From Lachnospiraceae bacterium (lineage in GTDB: Bacteria; Bacillota; Clostridia; Lachnospirales; Lachnospiraceae): a stretch of 64,000 nt of DNA. The stretch's first letter is position 1. Each line of letters starts with the position of its first letter. The notes under the pieces are model-generated. The model was given only the letters and a program-made list of their open reading frames with translations, did no database searches and was not told where the DNA came from. The stretch spans positions 62,001 through 126,000 of the forward strand of contig JAUNGD010000002.1 of NCBI GenBank assembly GCA_030524705.1, written 5' to 3'. The position numbers and the translations under genes are program-made. This document shows, in pieces, positions 52,178 through 60,727 of this stretch.

Positions 52178-52888
52178 GTGATTGCAAAAAAGATACCGAT
52201 AGCGGCGGCTCTTATGGCAGGTATGATGCTGCTTGGGGGCTGTGAGATGATGGAACAGAAGAAATGGACGCCGCAGGAAGCTGACGCCATATCAATTGAT
52301 GAAGACGGAGTGATTACGGAGATCATTCAGGAGACACTGGATCAGCCTTATTACGATGCGGCAGAGCTGCAGAGCAGGATCACTTCCGAGGTGGCGGATT
52401 ACAATGCCAAAAACGGTGAGGACGCCGTCTCTGTAAAGGAGATGGAGGCTGCCGACGGGAAGATCAACCTGAAAATGGAATATGCATCTGCGCAGGATTA
52501 TGCCAGCTTTAATAATACGGAATTTTACTATGGTTCCGTGATCAACGCGCAGCTGTCAGGATATCTGTTTGATGTTTCCTACAAAAAAGTGAATGGCGGC
52601 GTTGTGCAGGGTTCTTCTGTATCCGGCAGCGAGGTCATCAAACGGATGGATAAGCAGGTACTTATTTTGCGGGCCCCTGTTGAGGTTCATGTACCGGGAG
52701 AGGTGCTTTTTACCAGTACAAATGCGGAGGTTCTGGCGGCGGATGTAGTCAATGCCACCGGCGAATCGGACGATAAGGAAGACGAGGGACTGATTCTTCC
52801 ATCCAATGCAGTGTATAAGGCGGAAGATGATGCATCCTTTGCTGAGATGGCGGCGGCAAATCGGGTTTATATTATATTTGATATGTGA
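52178..52888 (+). CDS. Putative lipoprotein of unknown function
   Basis: A 236-residue protein with a lipoprotein signal peptide: KK, a hydrophobic core and lipobox LLGGC with Cys at about residue 22. The mature part is acidic, with ISIDEDGVITEIIQE near the start and repeated beta-like segments; nothing catalytic is recognisable. GTG at 52178 is seven bases after AGGAGG; a TTG at 52118 upstream precedes the promoter -10 and is excluded. It has its own promoter and lies between recO and glyS. Anchored outside the membrane; role unknown. Confidence 0.85.
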   Translation: MIAKKIPIAAALMAGMMLLGGCEMMEQKKWTPQEADAISIDEDGVITEIIQETLDQPYYDAAELQSRITSEVADYNAKNGEDAVSVKEMEAADGKINLKMEYASAQDYASFNNTEFYYGSVINAQLSGYLFDVSYKKVNGGVVQGSSVSGSEVIKRMDKQVLILRAPVEVHVPGEVLFTSTNAEVLAADVVNATGESDDKEDEGLILPSNAVYKAEDDASFAEMAAANRVYIIFDM

Positions 52889-52915
52889 TGTTAAATAAAA
52901 TCGGAGGAGAGAAAA

Positions 52916-54313
52916 ATGGAAAAGACAATGGAAAAAATTGTTGCTCTGGCAAAGGGAAGAGGGTTTGTGTATCCTGGTTCCGAGATCTACGGCGGTCTGG
53001 CGAATACCTGGGATTACGGTAATCTCGGCGTGGAGCTCAAGAACAATGTGAAAAAGGCATGGTGGCAGAAATTCATCACGGAGAATCCGTACAACGTCGG
53101 CGTGGACTGTGCGATCCTGATGAATCCGCAGACCTGGGTGGCCTCAGGACATCTCGGCGGCTTTGCAGATCCGCTGATGGACTGCAAAGAGTGCCATGAG
53201 CGTTTCCGTGCGGATAAAGTTATCGAGGATTTCTGTCAGGAAAAGGGCATCACGCTTCCGAAGCCGATTGATGCGTTTTCCCAGGAAGAGATGAAGAATT
53301 TTATCGAGGACAACAACATTCCGTGTCCGACCTGCGGCAAGCATAACTTTACAGATATTCGTCAGTTCAATCTGATGTTCAAGACCTTCCAGGGCGTTAC
53401 GGAGGACGCGAAGAATACGGTATACCTTCGTCCGGAGACCGCCCAGGGTATCTTTGTCAACTTCAAAAACGTGCAGAGAACCTCCAGAAAGAAGCTGCCC
53501 TTCGGTATCGGTCAGATCGGAAAATCCTTCCGTAACGAGATTACCCCGGGCAACTTTACCTTCCGTACAAGAGAGTTTGAGCAGATGGAGCTGGAGTTCT
53601 TCTGCGTACCGGGAACTGACCTTGACTGGTTCCAGTACTGGAGAGGCTTCTGCTTCGACTGGTTGAAAAAGCTGGGTATGAAGGAGGATGAGCTGCGTCT
53701 GCGTGACCATGATCCAGAGGAGCTCTGCTTCTACAGCAAGGGTACCACAGATATCGAATTCCTGTTCCCCTTCGGCTGGGGCGAGCTGTGGGGCATTGCG
53801 GACCGTACCGATTACGACCTGACCCAGCACCAGAACGTATCCGGACAGGATATGACATACTTTGACGATGAGAAGAAGGAAAAATACGTTCCGTATGTCA
53901 TCGAGCCGTCTCTCGGCGCAGACCGTGTGGTATTAGCCTTCCTTTGCAGCGCATACGACGAGGAGAACATCGGCACAGAAGAGAAGCCGGATATGAGGAC
54001 CGTGCTTCACTTCCATCCGGCTCTGGCACCGGTGAAGGTGGGCGTGCTTCCGCTCTCCAAGAAGCTGAATGAGGGCGCAGAGAAGGTATTTGCAATGCTC
54101 TCCAAGTATTACAACTGCGAATTCGATGACAGAGGAAATATCGGAAAGCGTTACAGAAGACAGGATGAGATCGGTACTCCGTTCTGCGTGACGTATGATT
54201 TTGAGTCTGAAGAGGACGGTGCTGTGACCGTCCGGGATCGTGATACCATGGAGCAGGAGCGCGTGAAGATCGAGGATCTGAAGGCATATTTCGAGAAGAA
54301 GTTTGAGTGGTAG
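52916..54313 (+). CDS. glyS: Glycyl-tRNA synthetase (class II, alpha2 type)
   Basis: Charges tRNA-Gly. The 465-residue single-chain form matches the dimeric enzyme of many Firmicutes rather than the alpha2beta2 type. Class II motif 2 is [19 protein letters not shown] and motif 3 includes [16 protein letters not shown]...CPTCG pair of CxxC motifs near residues 83 and 139 suggests a zinc-binding insert. The C-terminal anticodon-binding domain begins near [18 protein letters not shown] precedes the ATG. Only 27 bases separate it from the lipoprotein gene, leaving no room for a T-box leader. Confidence 0.97.
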   Translation: MEKTMEKIVALAKGRGFVYPGSEIYGGLANTWDYGNLGVELKNNVKKAWWQKFITENPYNVGVDCAILMNPQTWVASGHLGGFADPLMDCKECHERFRADKVIEDFCQEKGITLPKPIDAFSQEEMKNFIEDNNIPCPTCGKHNFTDIRQFNLMFKTFQGVTEDAKNTVYLRPETAQGIFVNFKNVQRTSRKKLPFGIGQIGKSFRNEITPGNFTFRTREFEQMELEFFCVPGTDLDWFQYWRGFCFDWLKKLGMKEDELRLRDHDPEELCFYSKGTTDIEFLFPFGWGELWGIADRTDYDLTQHQNVSGQDMTYFDDEKKEKYVPYVIEPSLGADRVVLAFLCSAYDEENIGTEEKPDMRTVLHFHPALAPVKVGVLPLSKKLNEGAEKVFAMLSKYYNCEFDDRGNIGKRYRRQDEIGTPFCVTYDFESEEDGAVTVRDRDTMEQERVKIEDLKAYFEKKFEW

Positions 54314-54388
54314 GATCCGATAAAGAGAATGAAAATCAGATCTGATGCAAGGACGGAACGAAAAATTTAATAGATCGGCTGGCGATAG

Positions 54389-54424
54389 AGCCGGGGATCC
54401 AAAAAGGGTCTCCGGCTTTGTCTG
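54389..54424 (+). terminator. Terminator after glyS
   Basis: AGCCGGGGATC (54389-54399) pairs with GGTCTCCGGCT (54407-54417) over an A-rich loop (two G-T pairs), followed by TTGTCTGT, a modest T run. Confidence 0.7.
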
Positions 54425-54432
54425 TCAGGAAG

Positions 54433-54461
54433 TTGATTTTGGTAAGGTAAGATGTTATACT
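54433..54461 (+). promoter_or_regulatory. Promoter of the ROK gene
   Basis: TTGATT (54433-54438), 17 bases, TATACT (54456-54461), just upstream of the palindrome at 54471. Confidence 0.7.
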
Positions 54462-54470
54462 AAAGAAAAC

Positions 54471-54483
54471 ACTTTAATAAAGT
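54471..54483 (+). promoter_or_regulatory. Candidate ROK operator, site 1
   Basis: ACTTTA-A-TAAAGT is a perfect 13-base palindrome about ten bases after the ROK promoter -10. The 13-base string TTTAATAAAGTAT starting at 54473 recurs exactly at 55801, before the dehydrogenase gene. Sharing between regulator and target suggests autoregulation plus control of the sugar genes. Confidence 0.6.
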
Positions 54484-54497
54484 ATGGGTGATGTGAG

Positions 54498-55625
54498 ATG
54501 GAAATAAAACAGGCAACAAACATGGAAGTAAAGAGAAACAACAGGAATCGTGTTTTCAGGTATATTTGTAAGCATGGAACCGTTTCTAATCCGGATATTG
54601 CATATGATACGAAGATGAGTCTGCCCACCGTGACACAGATTACAAAAGAACTGATTGAGAGAGGATTTGTTGAAGAGACCGGGGAATTGCAGTCCACAGG
54701 GGGAAGGCGTGCAAAGGCGTTATCAGCTGCGGTTAATGTAAAGCAGGCTGTTGGACTGGATATTACAAAAAACCATATCAGCTTTGTACTTACTAATCTG
54801 ACGGGGGAAATTTTAAGCCATGTGCGTATTTTTCTCCCATATGTCCATGGGGAGGCCTACTATCGCCGGGTGAATGAGGAACTGGAACGTTTTCTGGATG
54901 AAAGCAGCGCTGAACGTGGGAAAGTTTTGGGTATAGGAATTTCCTTTCCCGGAATTATTGATTTGGACAGGAAGCTGATCACATATTCGCATATTCTTGG
55001 TGTGGAAATGATAACCTTTGATTCTGTGTGCAGCTTTTTTTCTTATCCTTGCTGTTTTTTAAATGATGCGAATGCGGGGGCTTATGCCGAAGGAATCTAT
55101 TCAGATGAAAAGGAACGTTTTTTCTATTTGTCCTTAAGCAATACAGTTGGAGGGGCGATTTTTGATTATAATGGACTCGTGCATGGAAAGCATTTTCGGT
55201 GCGGGGAAGCTGGTCATATGACAGTGATCCCGGATGGAAAGGAATGCTATTGCGGGAAAAAGGGATGCCTGGATGCATATTGCAGCGCAGCAATTTTATC
55301 CGATGAGACGGATGGAAAGCTGGAGCGATTTTTTGACCTGTTGGAAAAGAAAGATCAAAGGATGGTAGAAATATGGAATACCTATACAGGATTTCTGGCG
55401 GTGGCATTAAATAATATTCATATGCTTCTTGACTGTGATATTGTTTTGGGAGGCTATGTGGGAAGTTATGTGGAGCCTTATTTGCCGGATATATGGAATA
55501 AGGTATCGGATCGGAATACATTTACGGAGGATCGGCAGTTCGTAAATAGCTGTAGATATAAGATGGGGGCGGCTGCACTTGGAGCTGCGTTGGAAGTGAT
55601 CGAAAGTTTTGTAAAGCAGATATGA
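54498..55625 (+). CDS. ROK-family transcriptional repressor
   Basis: A 375-residue protein with an N-terminal winged helix (about 10-65; GTVSNPDIAYDTKMSLPTVTQITKEL region, then GGRRAKALS) and a C-terminal ROK sugar-binding domain (GLDITKNHISFVLTNLTG, GISFPGIIDLD). The zinc motif CYCGKKGCLDAYC is intact, as in XylR/NagC-type repressors. A kinase-like catalytic site is not required for this class. It precedes a polyol-type dehydrogenase and a GPH symporter, so a sugar, polyol or their product is the probable inducer. ATG at 54498 has only a weak ribosome site. The gene is AT-rich compared with the window average. Confidence 0.92.
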   Translation: MEIKQATNMEVKRNNRNRVFRYICKHGTVSNPDIAYDTKMSLPTVTQITKELIERGFVEETGELQSTGGRRAKALSAAVNVKQAVGLDITKNHISFVLTNLTGEILSHVRIFLPYVHGEAYYRRVNEELERFLDESSAERGKVLGIGISFPGIIDLDRKLITYSHILGVEMITFDSVCSFFSYPCCFLNDANAGAYAEGIYSDEKERFFYLSLSNTVGGAIFDYNGLVHGKHFRCGEAGHMTVIPDGKECYCGKKGCLDAYCSAAILSDETDGKLERFFDLLEKKDQRMVEIWNTYTGFLAVALNNIHMLLDCDIVLGGYVGSYVEPYLPDIWNKVSDRNTFTEDRQFVNSCRYKMGAAALGAALEVIESFVKQI

Positions 55626-55648
55626 AAGATATAGGAGATACCTCTGCG

Positions 55649-55678
55649 GGAGATTTCAGAAATGAAGTCTCCTTTTTT
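55649..55678 (+). terminator. Terminator after the ROK gene
   Basis: GGAGATTTCA (55649-55658), GAAA loop, TGAAGTCTCC (55663-55672), then six T. It separates the regulator from the dehydrogenase-symporter unit. Confidence 0.93.
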
Positions 55679-55752
55679 AATGCAGTTTTACTAAAATATT
55701 CGATTTATTTTTGAATATAATGCTGAAATGATACTTAATTGACGTGAAGATA

Positions 55753-55781
55753 TTGACAGAATTGTAAGACGGTCGTAAAAT
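55753..55781 (+). promoter_or_regulatory. Promoter of the dehydrogenase-symporter genes
   Basis: TTGACA (55753-55758), 17 bases, TAAAAT (55776-55781). The shared operator-like string begins 20 bases after it. Confidence 0.8.
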
Positions 55782-55800
55782 AATAAACATAATAAAACTA

Positions 55801-55813
55801 TTTAATAAAGTAT
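55801..55813 (+). promoter_or_regulatory. Candidate ROK operator, site 2
   Basis: TTTAATAAAGTAT repeats exactly the core found at 54473-54485 before the ROK gene. It lies in the early transcribed leader of the dehydrogenase gene, a blocking position for a repressor. The left arm is one base short of the perfect palindrome at site 1. Confidence 0.6.
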
Positions 55814-55846
55814 AAATAAAAGTAAGAAAAAAAGGAGGAAGTAACA

Positions 55847-56896
55847 ATGGAAGGAAAAATGAAAGTGGCAGTTATGTTAGGTATCGGAAAGATGGGATTT
55901 GAGGAACGTGATATCCCAAAAGCGAAGGATGACGAGGTTCTGGTGAAACTGGAGTATGTCGGTATCTGTGGAAGCGATCTGCATTATTATGAAACAGGAG
56001 CTATCGGGGATTATGTAGTGAAGCCGCCCTTTGTTCTGGGACATGAGCCGGGAGGTACGGTGGTTGAAGTAGGTAAAAATGTGAAGCATTTGAAGGTTGG
56101 TGACAGAGTGGCTTTGGAGCCGGGAAAAACCTGCGGTCATTGTGAGTTTTGCAAAACAGGGCGTTATAATCTGTGTCCGGATGTCGTATTCTTTGCAACC
56201 CCTCCGGTGGATGGGGTATTTCAGGAGTATGTTGCCCACGAGGCCGATCTGTGCTTTAAGCTGCCGGATAATGTAAGTACACTGGAGGGGGCATTAATTG
56301 AACCGTTGGCTGTGGGATTCCATGCTGCTATTCAGGGAAACGCACATCTTGGGCAAAAAGCAGTTGTTATGGGTGCGGGATGTATTGGTCTTGTTTCTAT
56401 GATGGCATTAAAAGCAAGAGGTGTATCGGAAGTATATGTGGTGGATATTATGGAGAAGCGTCTTGACAAGGCCCTGGAACTGGGGGCTGCCGGGGTAATC
56501 AACGGGACAAAGGAGGATGTACTGGAAAGGGCGAAGGAGCTGACAAACGGAGCGGGAATGGATCTGGTGATTGAGACGGCGGGAACAGAAATCACTACGA
56601 GACAGGCAATTCATATGGCGAAGAAAGGCTCCGATATCGTTCTCATCGGCTACAGCAAGAGTGGAGAAATGACGCTTCCGATGAGCCTTGTGCTGGATAA
56701 AGAGCTGACCTTTAAGACCGTATTCCGCTATCGTCATATTTATCCGATGGCTATTGACGCGGTTGCGTCGGGAAAGGTAAACCTGAAGGGGATTGTAACA
56801 GATATCTTCGGGTTGGATGAGGCACAGAAAGCAATGGATTACAGTGTGAATCATAAAGCAGATATTGTAAAAGCGGTCATTCGGATTGGAGAATAG
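55847..56896 (+). CDS. Zinc-dependent alcohol/polyol dehydrogenase (sorbitol/xylitol dehydrogenase type)
   Basis: A 349-residue medium-chain dehydrogenase. GICGSDLHYYETG supplies the catalytic-zinc Cys and the polyol-dehydrogenase pattern; GHEPGGTVVEVG follows with the catalytic His/Glu. The structural zinc lobe CGHCEFCKTGRYNLC has all four Cys. The NAD site is GAGCIGLVSM, and the Asp in VVDIMEKR favours NAD+ over NADP+. It likely oxidises a sugar alcohol brought in by the neighbouring GPH symporter; the exact polyol is open. AAGGAGG precedes ATG 55847; ATG 55859 is an alternative. Confidence 0.93.
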   Translation: MEGKMKVAVMLGIGKMGFEERDIPKAKDDEVLVKLEYVGICGSDLHYYETGAIGDYVVKPPFVLGHEPGGTVVEVGKNVKHLKVGDRVALEPGKTCGHCEFCKTGRYNLCPDVVFFATPPVDGVFQEYVAHEADLCFKLPDNVSTLEGALIEPLAVGFHAAIQGNAHLGQKAVVMGAGCIGLVSMMALKARGVSEVYVVDIMEKRLDKALELGAAGVINGTKEDVLERAKELTNGAGMDLVIETAGTEITTRQAIHMAKKGSDIVLIGYSKSGEMTLPMSLVLDKELTFKTVFRYRHIYPMAIDAVASGKVNLKGIVTDIFGLDEAQKAMDYSVNHKADIVKAVIRIGE

Positions 56897-57026
56897 GCCT
56901 GCAATCATAGTAAGGAATAGGCTGATAAGGTCTTTGTGGGGATAATGGAGTAAGGTTTTTTACAGGGACCGGGGCAAATATGGAATAAATGGAGTTTAGC
57001 CAGTATTTATAAAGGACAGGGGAATT

Positions 57027-58424
57027 ATGATGGGACAGAAGGATACAAATGTAAAGGTGCCGTTGATCAGTAAAATTGCCTATGGCATGGGCGATGTGGG
57101 ATGCAATTTCAGTTGGATGTTTGTAGGAAACTTCCTGATGATTTTTTATACGGACGTTTTTGGAATCAGTATGGGGGCAGTTGCAGGACTAATGCTGTTC
57201 TCACGTTTTTGGGATGCAATCAATGATCCGGTTATTGGCGGATTGAGTGATAAGACACATACAAGATGGGGACGGTACAGGCCCTGGCTGTTGATTGCTG
57301 CTCCTTTGACAGCTATTGTGCTGGTTCTGACTTTTTGGGCGCATCCTGAATGGTCATCTGCATCAAAGATTTTTTACATGGCAGTTACATACTGTATTCT
57401 TGTATTAGGTTATACCTGCGTCAATATTCCTTATGGAACACTGTGCGGGGCGATGACACAGAATATTGAAGAACGCGCGAAAATTAATACATTCCGTTCA
57501 GTCAGTGCAATGATTGCCATTGGTATCATCAATATTGTAACGGTTCCTTTAATCGGAGCGCTGGGCAATGGAAACGACAGAAGGGGATATTTGCTGGTTG
57601 CCGTTTTATACGGATGCATTTTTGCAGCGTGTCATATTTTCTGTTTTGCGAAAACAAAAGAAGTGGTGGAAGTGCCGGAAAAGGAAAAAATTTCTTTAAG
57701 GGTACAGCTGGAGGCAGTTATAAAAAATCGTCCGTATATGATTGCTGTGGCAGGACAATTCCTGTTTGGCGTTACCCTTTATGGAAGAAATGCAGACGCA
57801 TTGTATTACTTTACTTATGTGGAAGGAAATAAAGCGCTGTTTAGCACGTATTCTATGTTCATTATTATCCCGTCTATTATTGGTGCCGCCTGTTTTCCGT
57901 TTGTGTTCCGGCTCACCAACAATAAAGGACGCTCCGCATCTATTTTTGCATTGCTGACAGGAATCAGTATGTTCAGTATGTACTTTTTTACAGTTGGGGA
58001 ATCACCGGTTCCGTTTTATATATTCTCCTGCCTGTCACAGTTTTTCTTCTCTGGATTTAACACTGCGATTTATGCGATTGTTCCGGATTGCGTGGAATAC
58101 GGGGAATGGAAGACCGGACTTAGGAATGATGGATTCCAGTATGCGTTTATTTCATTAGGAAACAAGATTGGAATGGCAATCGGAACGTCTGTCCTTGCAG
58201 GAGTTTTGGGTATGTTTGGATATGCAGCAAATGTACAGCAGAATACGGCGGTGTTGGCGGTTATCAAACATTCCTTTACAACAGTGCCGGGAATACTGTG
58301 GATTGTGACGGCAATCGTTCTGTATTTTTACCGCCTGAATAAAAAGAAGTATAATCAGATCGTGGAGGAAATTCAGACAAGAAAGGAAGGCAGCCCGGTA
58401 TTTAAGGCAAAGTCAGGGGTGTAA
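57027..58424 (+). CDS. GPH-family sugar:cation symporter
   Basis: A 465-residue, twelve-helix transporter of the glycoside-pentoside-hexuronide family. The N-terminal SKIAYGMGDVGCNFSW motif, DAINDPVIGGLSDKTHTRWGRYRPWLL after helix 2 and NIPYGTLCGAMTQ are typical of MelB/XynP relatives. It uses a Na+ or H+ gradient to import a sugar, glycoside or polyol. It lies 130 bases after the dehydrogenase gene on the same strand, with the ROK regulator upstream, forming a small catabolic locus. The start ATG 57027 or 57030 is ambiguous. Confidence 0.93.
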   Translation: MMGQKDTNVKVPLISKIAYGMGDVGCNFSWMFVGNFLMIFYTDVFGISMGAVAGLMLFSRFWDAINDPVIGGLSDKTHTRWGRYRPWLLIAAPLTAIVLVLTFWAHPEWSSASKIFYMAVTYCILVLGYTCVNIPYGTLCGAMTQNIEERAKINTFRSVSAMIAIGIINIVTVPLIGALGNGNDRRGYLLVAVLYGCIFAACHIFCFAKTKEVVEVPEKEKISLRVQLEAVIKNRPYMIAVAGQFLFGVTLYGRNADALYYFTYVEGNKALFSTYSMFIIIPSIIGAACFPFVFRLTNNKGRSASIFALLTGISMFSMYFFTVGESPVPFYIFSCLSQFFFSGFNTAIYAIVPDCVEYGEWKTGLRNDGFQYAFISLGNKIGMAIGTSVLAGVLGMFGYAANVQQNTAVLAVIKHSFTTVPGILWIVTAIVLYFYRLNKKKYNQIVEEIQTRKEGSPVFKAKSGV

Positions 58425-58472
58425 TGCTCTATGATCCGGGAGATAAGAACAATTCTTTTCAGGAGAGCATCG

Positions 58473-59477
58473 TTATATCGTGAAGCTTTCATTCAGCATT
58501 AGTGACGACGGACAGGTATAGTGTACCGGGGAGGGCAGTCTGTTCTCCGCCAGCTGCAGGGCGATGGAAAAGCATTCCACTGTAATGTCCTCTGTCGGGA
58601 CCGCAATGAGAGAAAGGGACGGGATGTAGTTAATGATATGGGAGGTATCTTCCTTGCGGCCAAAGCTCAGCAGCTCCGCATCCTGTGTGAAAATAAAATG
58701 ATTCCGCGCCAGAAGCGGAATTGCGCCAAAGGCCAGAGTGGTATTCATCGTAATGACCAGCTCTGGCTTTTCTGACATATTAAGAATATGGCGGGCAGCA
58801 ATGGCGCCGCCCTGAAGCGTATTTTCAGTTGAAAAACAGTTATCGTAGGTGAGCTCGATGCCGAAATTGTGGCAGCACTGAAATAAAAGTCTCAGAGAGT
58901 AATTCTCCGGGCTTTTGTCGTCGGTGCCGGTGATAATCAAAATATTTCGGTAGCCCTTTGCCGAGATGATACGGACTGCCTGATCGATGGGAGGCAGAAG
59001 CTCACAGGACACGCTGCTGAAGGTCTGGCTGACCCCGTTGAAGAGCACCAGCGGGAGATTGGCAGGAAGGCGTTCGAATTCGGTGAGGTCAGCCTCCGAC
59101 TCCGCCATGATAACTGCTGCGTGGTATTCAGACGGAGACAGACTCCGGATACGCTGGGATAGCTGACCGCGCTCATACAGGCAGAGAAGGACATTATAGA
59201 CCTTTCCGCATTTTTTAATATGTGCATTGATTCCGGCGGTGATGACGTCCATATCTACCATAATAGAGTCGGCGGGGAGAAACAAGGCGATGTTCATCTG
59301 GCCGGACCGGAGGACATTGGGAGAATTGATCTGATATCCCAGATCCCTTGCGGCCTGCATGACCCGTTTTGCCGTCTCCGGCGACACCTTGCGTTCCTTT
59401 GCTATTCCGTTTAAAACAAAGCTGACGGTGGAGACGGATACTCCGGCCAGCTTTGCAACATCCTTCATGACTGCCAT
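58473..59477 (-). CDS. LacI-family transcriptional regulator
   Basis: A 334-residue repressor. The N-terminal HTH is canonical (MKDVAKLAGVSVSTVSFVLNG) with a hinge around NVLRSGQ, and the rest resembles the periplasmic-binding-protein core (ILIITGTDDKSPENY, GAIAARHILNMSEKPELVITMN). It converges with the GPH symporter gene, 48 bases away, and diverges from the siderophore-type importer. Control of the sugar locus is more natural for this family than control of iron uptake, but neither is shown. GAGAGG precedes the ATG. Confidence 0.93.
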   Translation of the reverse strand: MAVMKDVAKLAGVSVSTVSFVLNGIAKERKVSPETAKRVMQAARDLGYQINSPNVLRSGQMNIALFLPADSIMVDMDVITAGINAHIKKCGKVYNVLLCLYERGQLSQRIRSLSPSEYHAAVIMAESEADLTEFERLPANLPLVLFNGVSQTFSSVSCELLPPIDQAVRIISAKGYRNILIITGTDDKSPENYSLRLLFQCCHNFGIELTYDNCFSTENTLQGGAIAARHILNMSEKPELVITMNTTLAFGAIPLLARNHFIFTQDAELLSFGRKEDTSHIINYIPSLSLIAVPTEDITVECFSIALQLAENRLPSPVHYTCPSSLMLNESFTI

Positions 59478-59607
59478 ACTTACCTCTCATATACGCTGAT
59501 CTGCATCAGATACTATTTGAACATTTTAATTATCCCATACCGGATTTTTTGTGTCAATACGAAACTTAAAAAAACTAAAATATTTTTAATTAAATTTAAT
59601 TTTTTAA

Positions 59608-59636
59608 TTGACACGCTATACTCTCTAAACTATAAT
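59608..59636 (+). promoter_or_regulatory. Promoter of the siderophore-type importer operon
   Basis: TTGACA (59608-59613), 17 bases, TATAAT (59631-59636), a consensus promoter preceded by a very AT-rich stretch (about 59560-59607). Confidence 0.88.
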
Positions 59637-59647
59637 GGGCACGAAAG

Positions 59648-59661
59648 TTAGTTGAAACTAA
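59648..59661 (+). promoter_or_regulatory. Palindrome in the importer leader
   Basis: TTAGTT-GA-AACTAA is a 6-2-6 inverted repeat about 12 bases after the -10. Its place suits a repressor site, possibly for an iron-responsive DtxR-type or other regulator; it is not a classical Fur box. Confidence 0.5.
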
Positions 59662-59689
59662 TTTAATGCATGAGTGAGGAGGAAAAGAA

Positions 59690-60727
59690 ATGTTTAAAAA
59701 ATTTGTCAAGATTTTGAATGTATCTGCCGGTGCGGTCATTGCAGCAGCGTTAGTTCTGACTCCTGTACAGGCAAAGGCCCAGGAAACAGAAACCGAAGCA
59801 GAAGAGACGCAGTATCCGATTGAGATCGAGCATGCATTCGGGACGACTGTAATTGCTCAAAAGCCGGAACGGGCAGTGACGATTGCCTTTGGAAATCAGG
59901 ACGTTGCATTGGCCCTGGGAGTTGTCCCGGTGGGATTTTCAGCGGCAAATTATGGAGTTCAGGATGACAGCGGCATGCTTCCCTGGACCCAGGAAAAGCT
60001 GGCTGAGCTTGGGTGTGAGGAACCGAACGTCTTTCAGGATACCGATGGGTTGGATTACGAAGCGATTGCAGACTGCGATCCGGACGTAATTCTTGCGGTG
60101 TATTCCGGTCTGACCGAGGAAGAATACAATATGCTCAGCGAGATCGCGCCGACGGTGGCATACCCGGAATCCGCCTGGACTGTGAGCTGGAGAGACTGGA
60201 TCCGATATACTGCTCTTGGATTGGGCATGCAGGAGGAGGGAGAACAGCTGATCGCCGGCCTGGAGGACGAACTGGCGCAAAAGGTGGCAGAGCATCCGGA
60301 GTTTACCGGAAAGTCCTTCGTATGGATCAGCTTCAGTGAAGATGACCTTTCAAATTTACATGCGTATGCCCCCATTGATCCCCGTTGTGCCTTCCTGATT
60401 GACGATCTGGGCTTTACTTATCCGGAAAGTGTCAACGAACTGATCGACGATGGATCGTACTCATTGAGCCTGAGCGCGGAAAATGCGGATCTGCTTTATG
60501 ATGCGGATTTTCTGATCGGATACAGCAGCGATTCAGATTATGAGGCTGCCAAAGCGGATACAGTGCTGGGCAATATCCCGGCATTGCAAAAAGGCGCCAC
60601 CGTCAGCATTGAAAGCGGTACTCCTCTGTCAGCTGCAATGACAATAACCCCGCTTTCCATGGAATATACGATTGACGAATATCTGGATAAGATCGGTGAG
60701 GCTGTGGTAAAAGCAGATGAAGAATAA
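59690..60727 (+). CDS. Iron-siderophore-type ABC transporter substrate-binding protein
   Basis: A 345-residue FepB/FhuD-like (TroA-fold) binding protein. A signal peptide (about 1-30) ends VQAKA before QE; there is no lipobox Cys, so it may be released or held otherwise, odd for a Gram-positive. Mature motifs are PERAVTIAFGNQDVALALGVVPVGF, then EAIADCDPDVILAV and EYNMLSEIAPTVAYPE, standard for siderophore or haem binding proteins. The next permease gene overlaps it by 11 bases. Iron-chelate uptake is the likely role; cobalamin or haem is possible. Confidence 0.92.
   Translation: MFKKFVKILNVSAGAVIAAALVLTPVQAKAQETETEAEETQYPIEIEHAFGTTVIAQKPERAVTIAFGNQDVALALGVVPVGFSAANYGVQDDSGMLPWTQEKLAELGCEEPNVFQDTDGLDYEAIADCDPDVILAVYSGLTEEEYNMLSEIAPTVAYPESAWTVSWRDWIRYTALGLGMQEEGEQLIAGLEDELAQKVAEHPEFTGKSFVWISFSEDDLSNLHAYAPIDPRCAFLIDDLGFTYPESVNELIDDGSYSLSLSAENADLLYDADFLIGYSSDSDYEAAKADTVLGNIPALQKGATVSIESGTPLSAAMTITPLSMEYTIDEYLDKIGEAVVKADEE

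Noticed and set aside
52889..52915. Possible T-box leader before glyS.
   Set aside because: Only 27 bases lie between the lipoprotein stop and the glyS start, and no T-box sequence (UGGGUGGNACCGCG-like) is present upstream.
58425..58472. Possible terminator between the GPH symporter and the LacI gene.
   Set aside because: TGCTCT and AGAGCA can pair but the loop is long and no T run follows; too weak to call.
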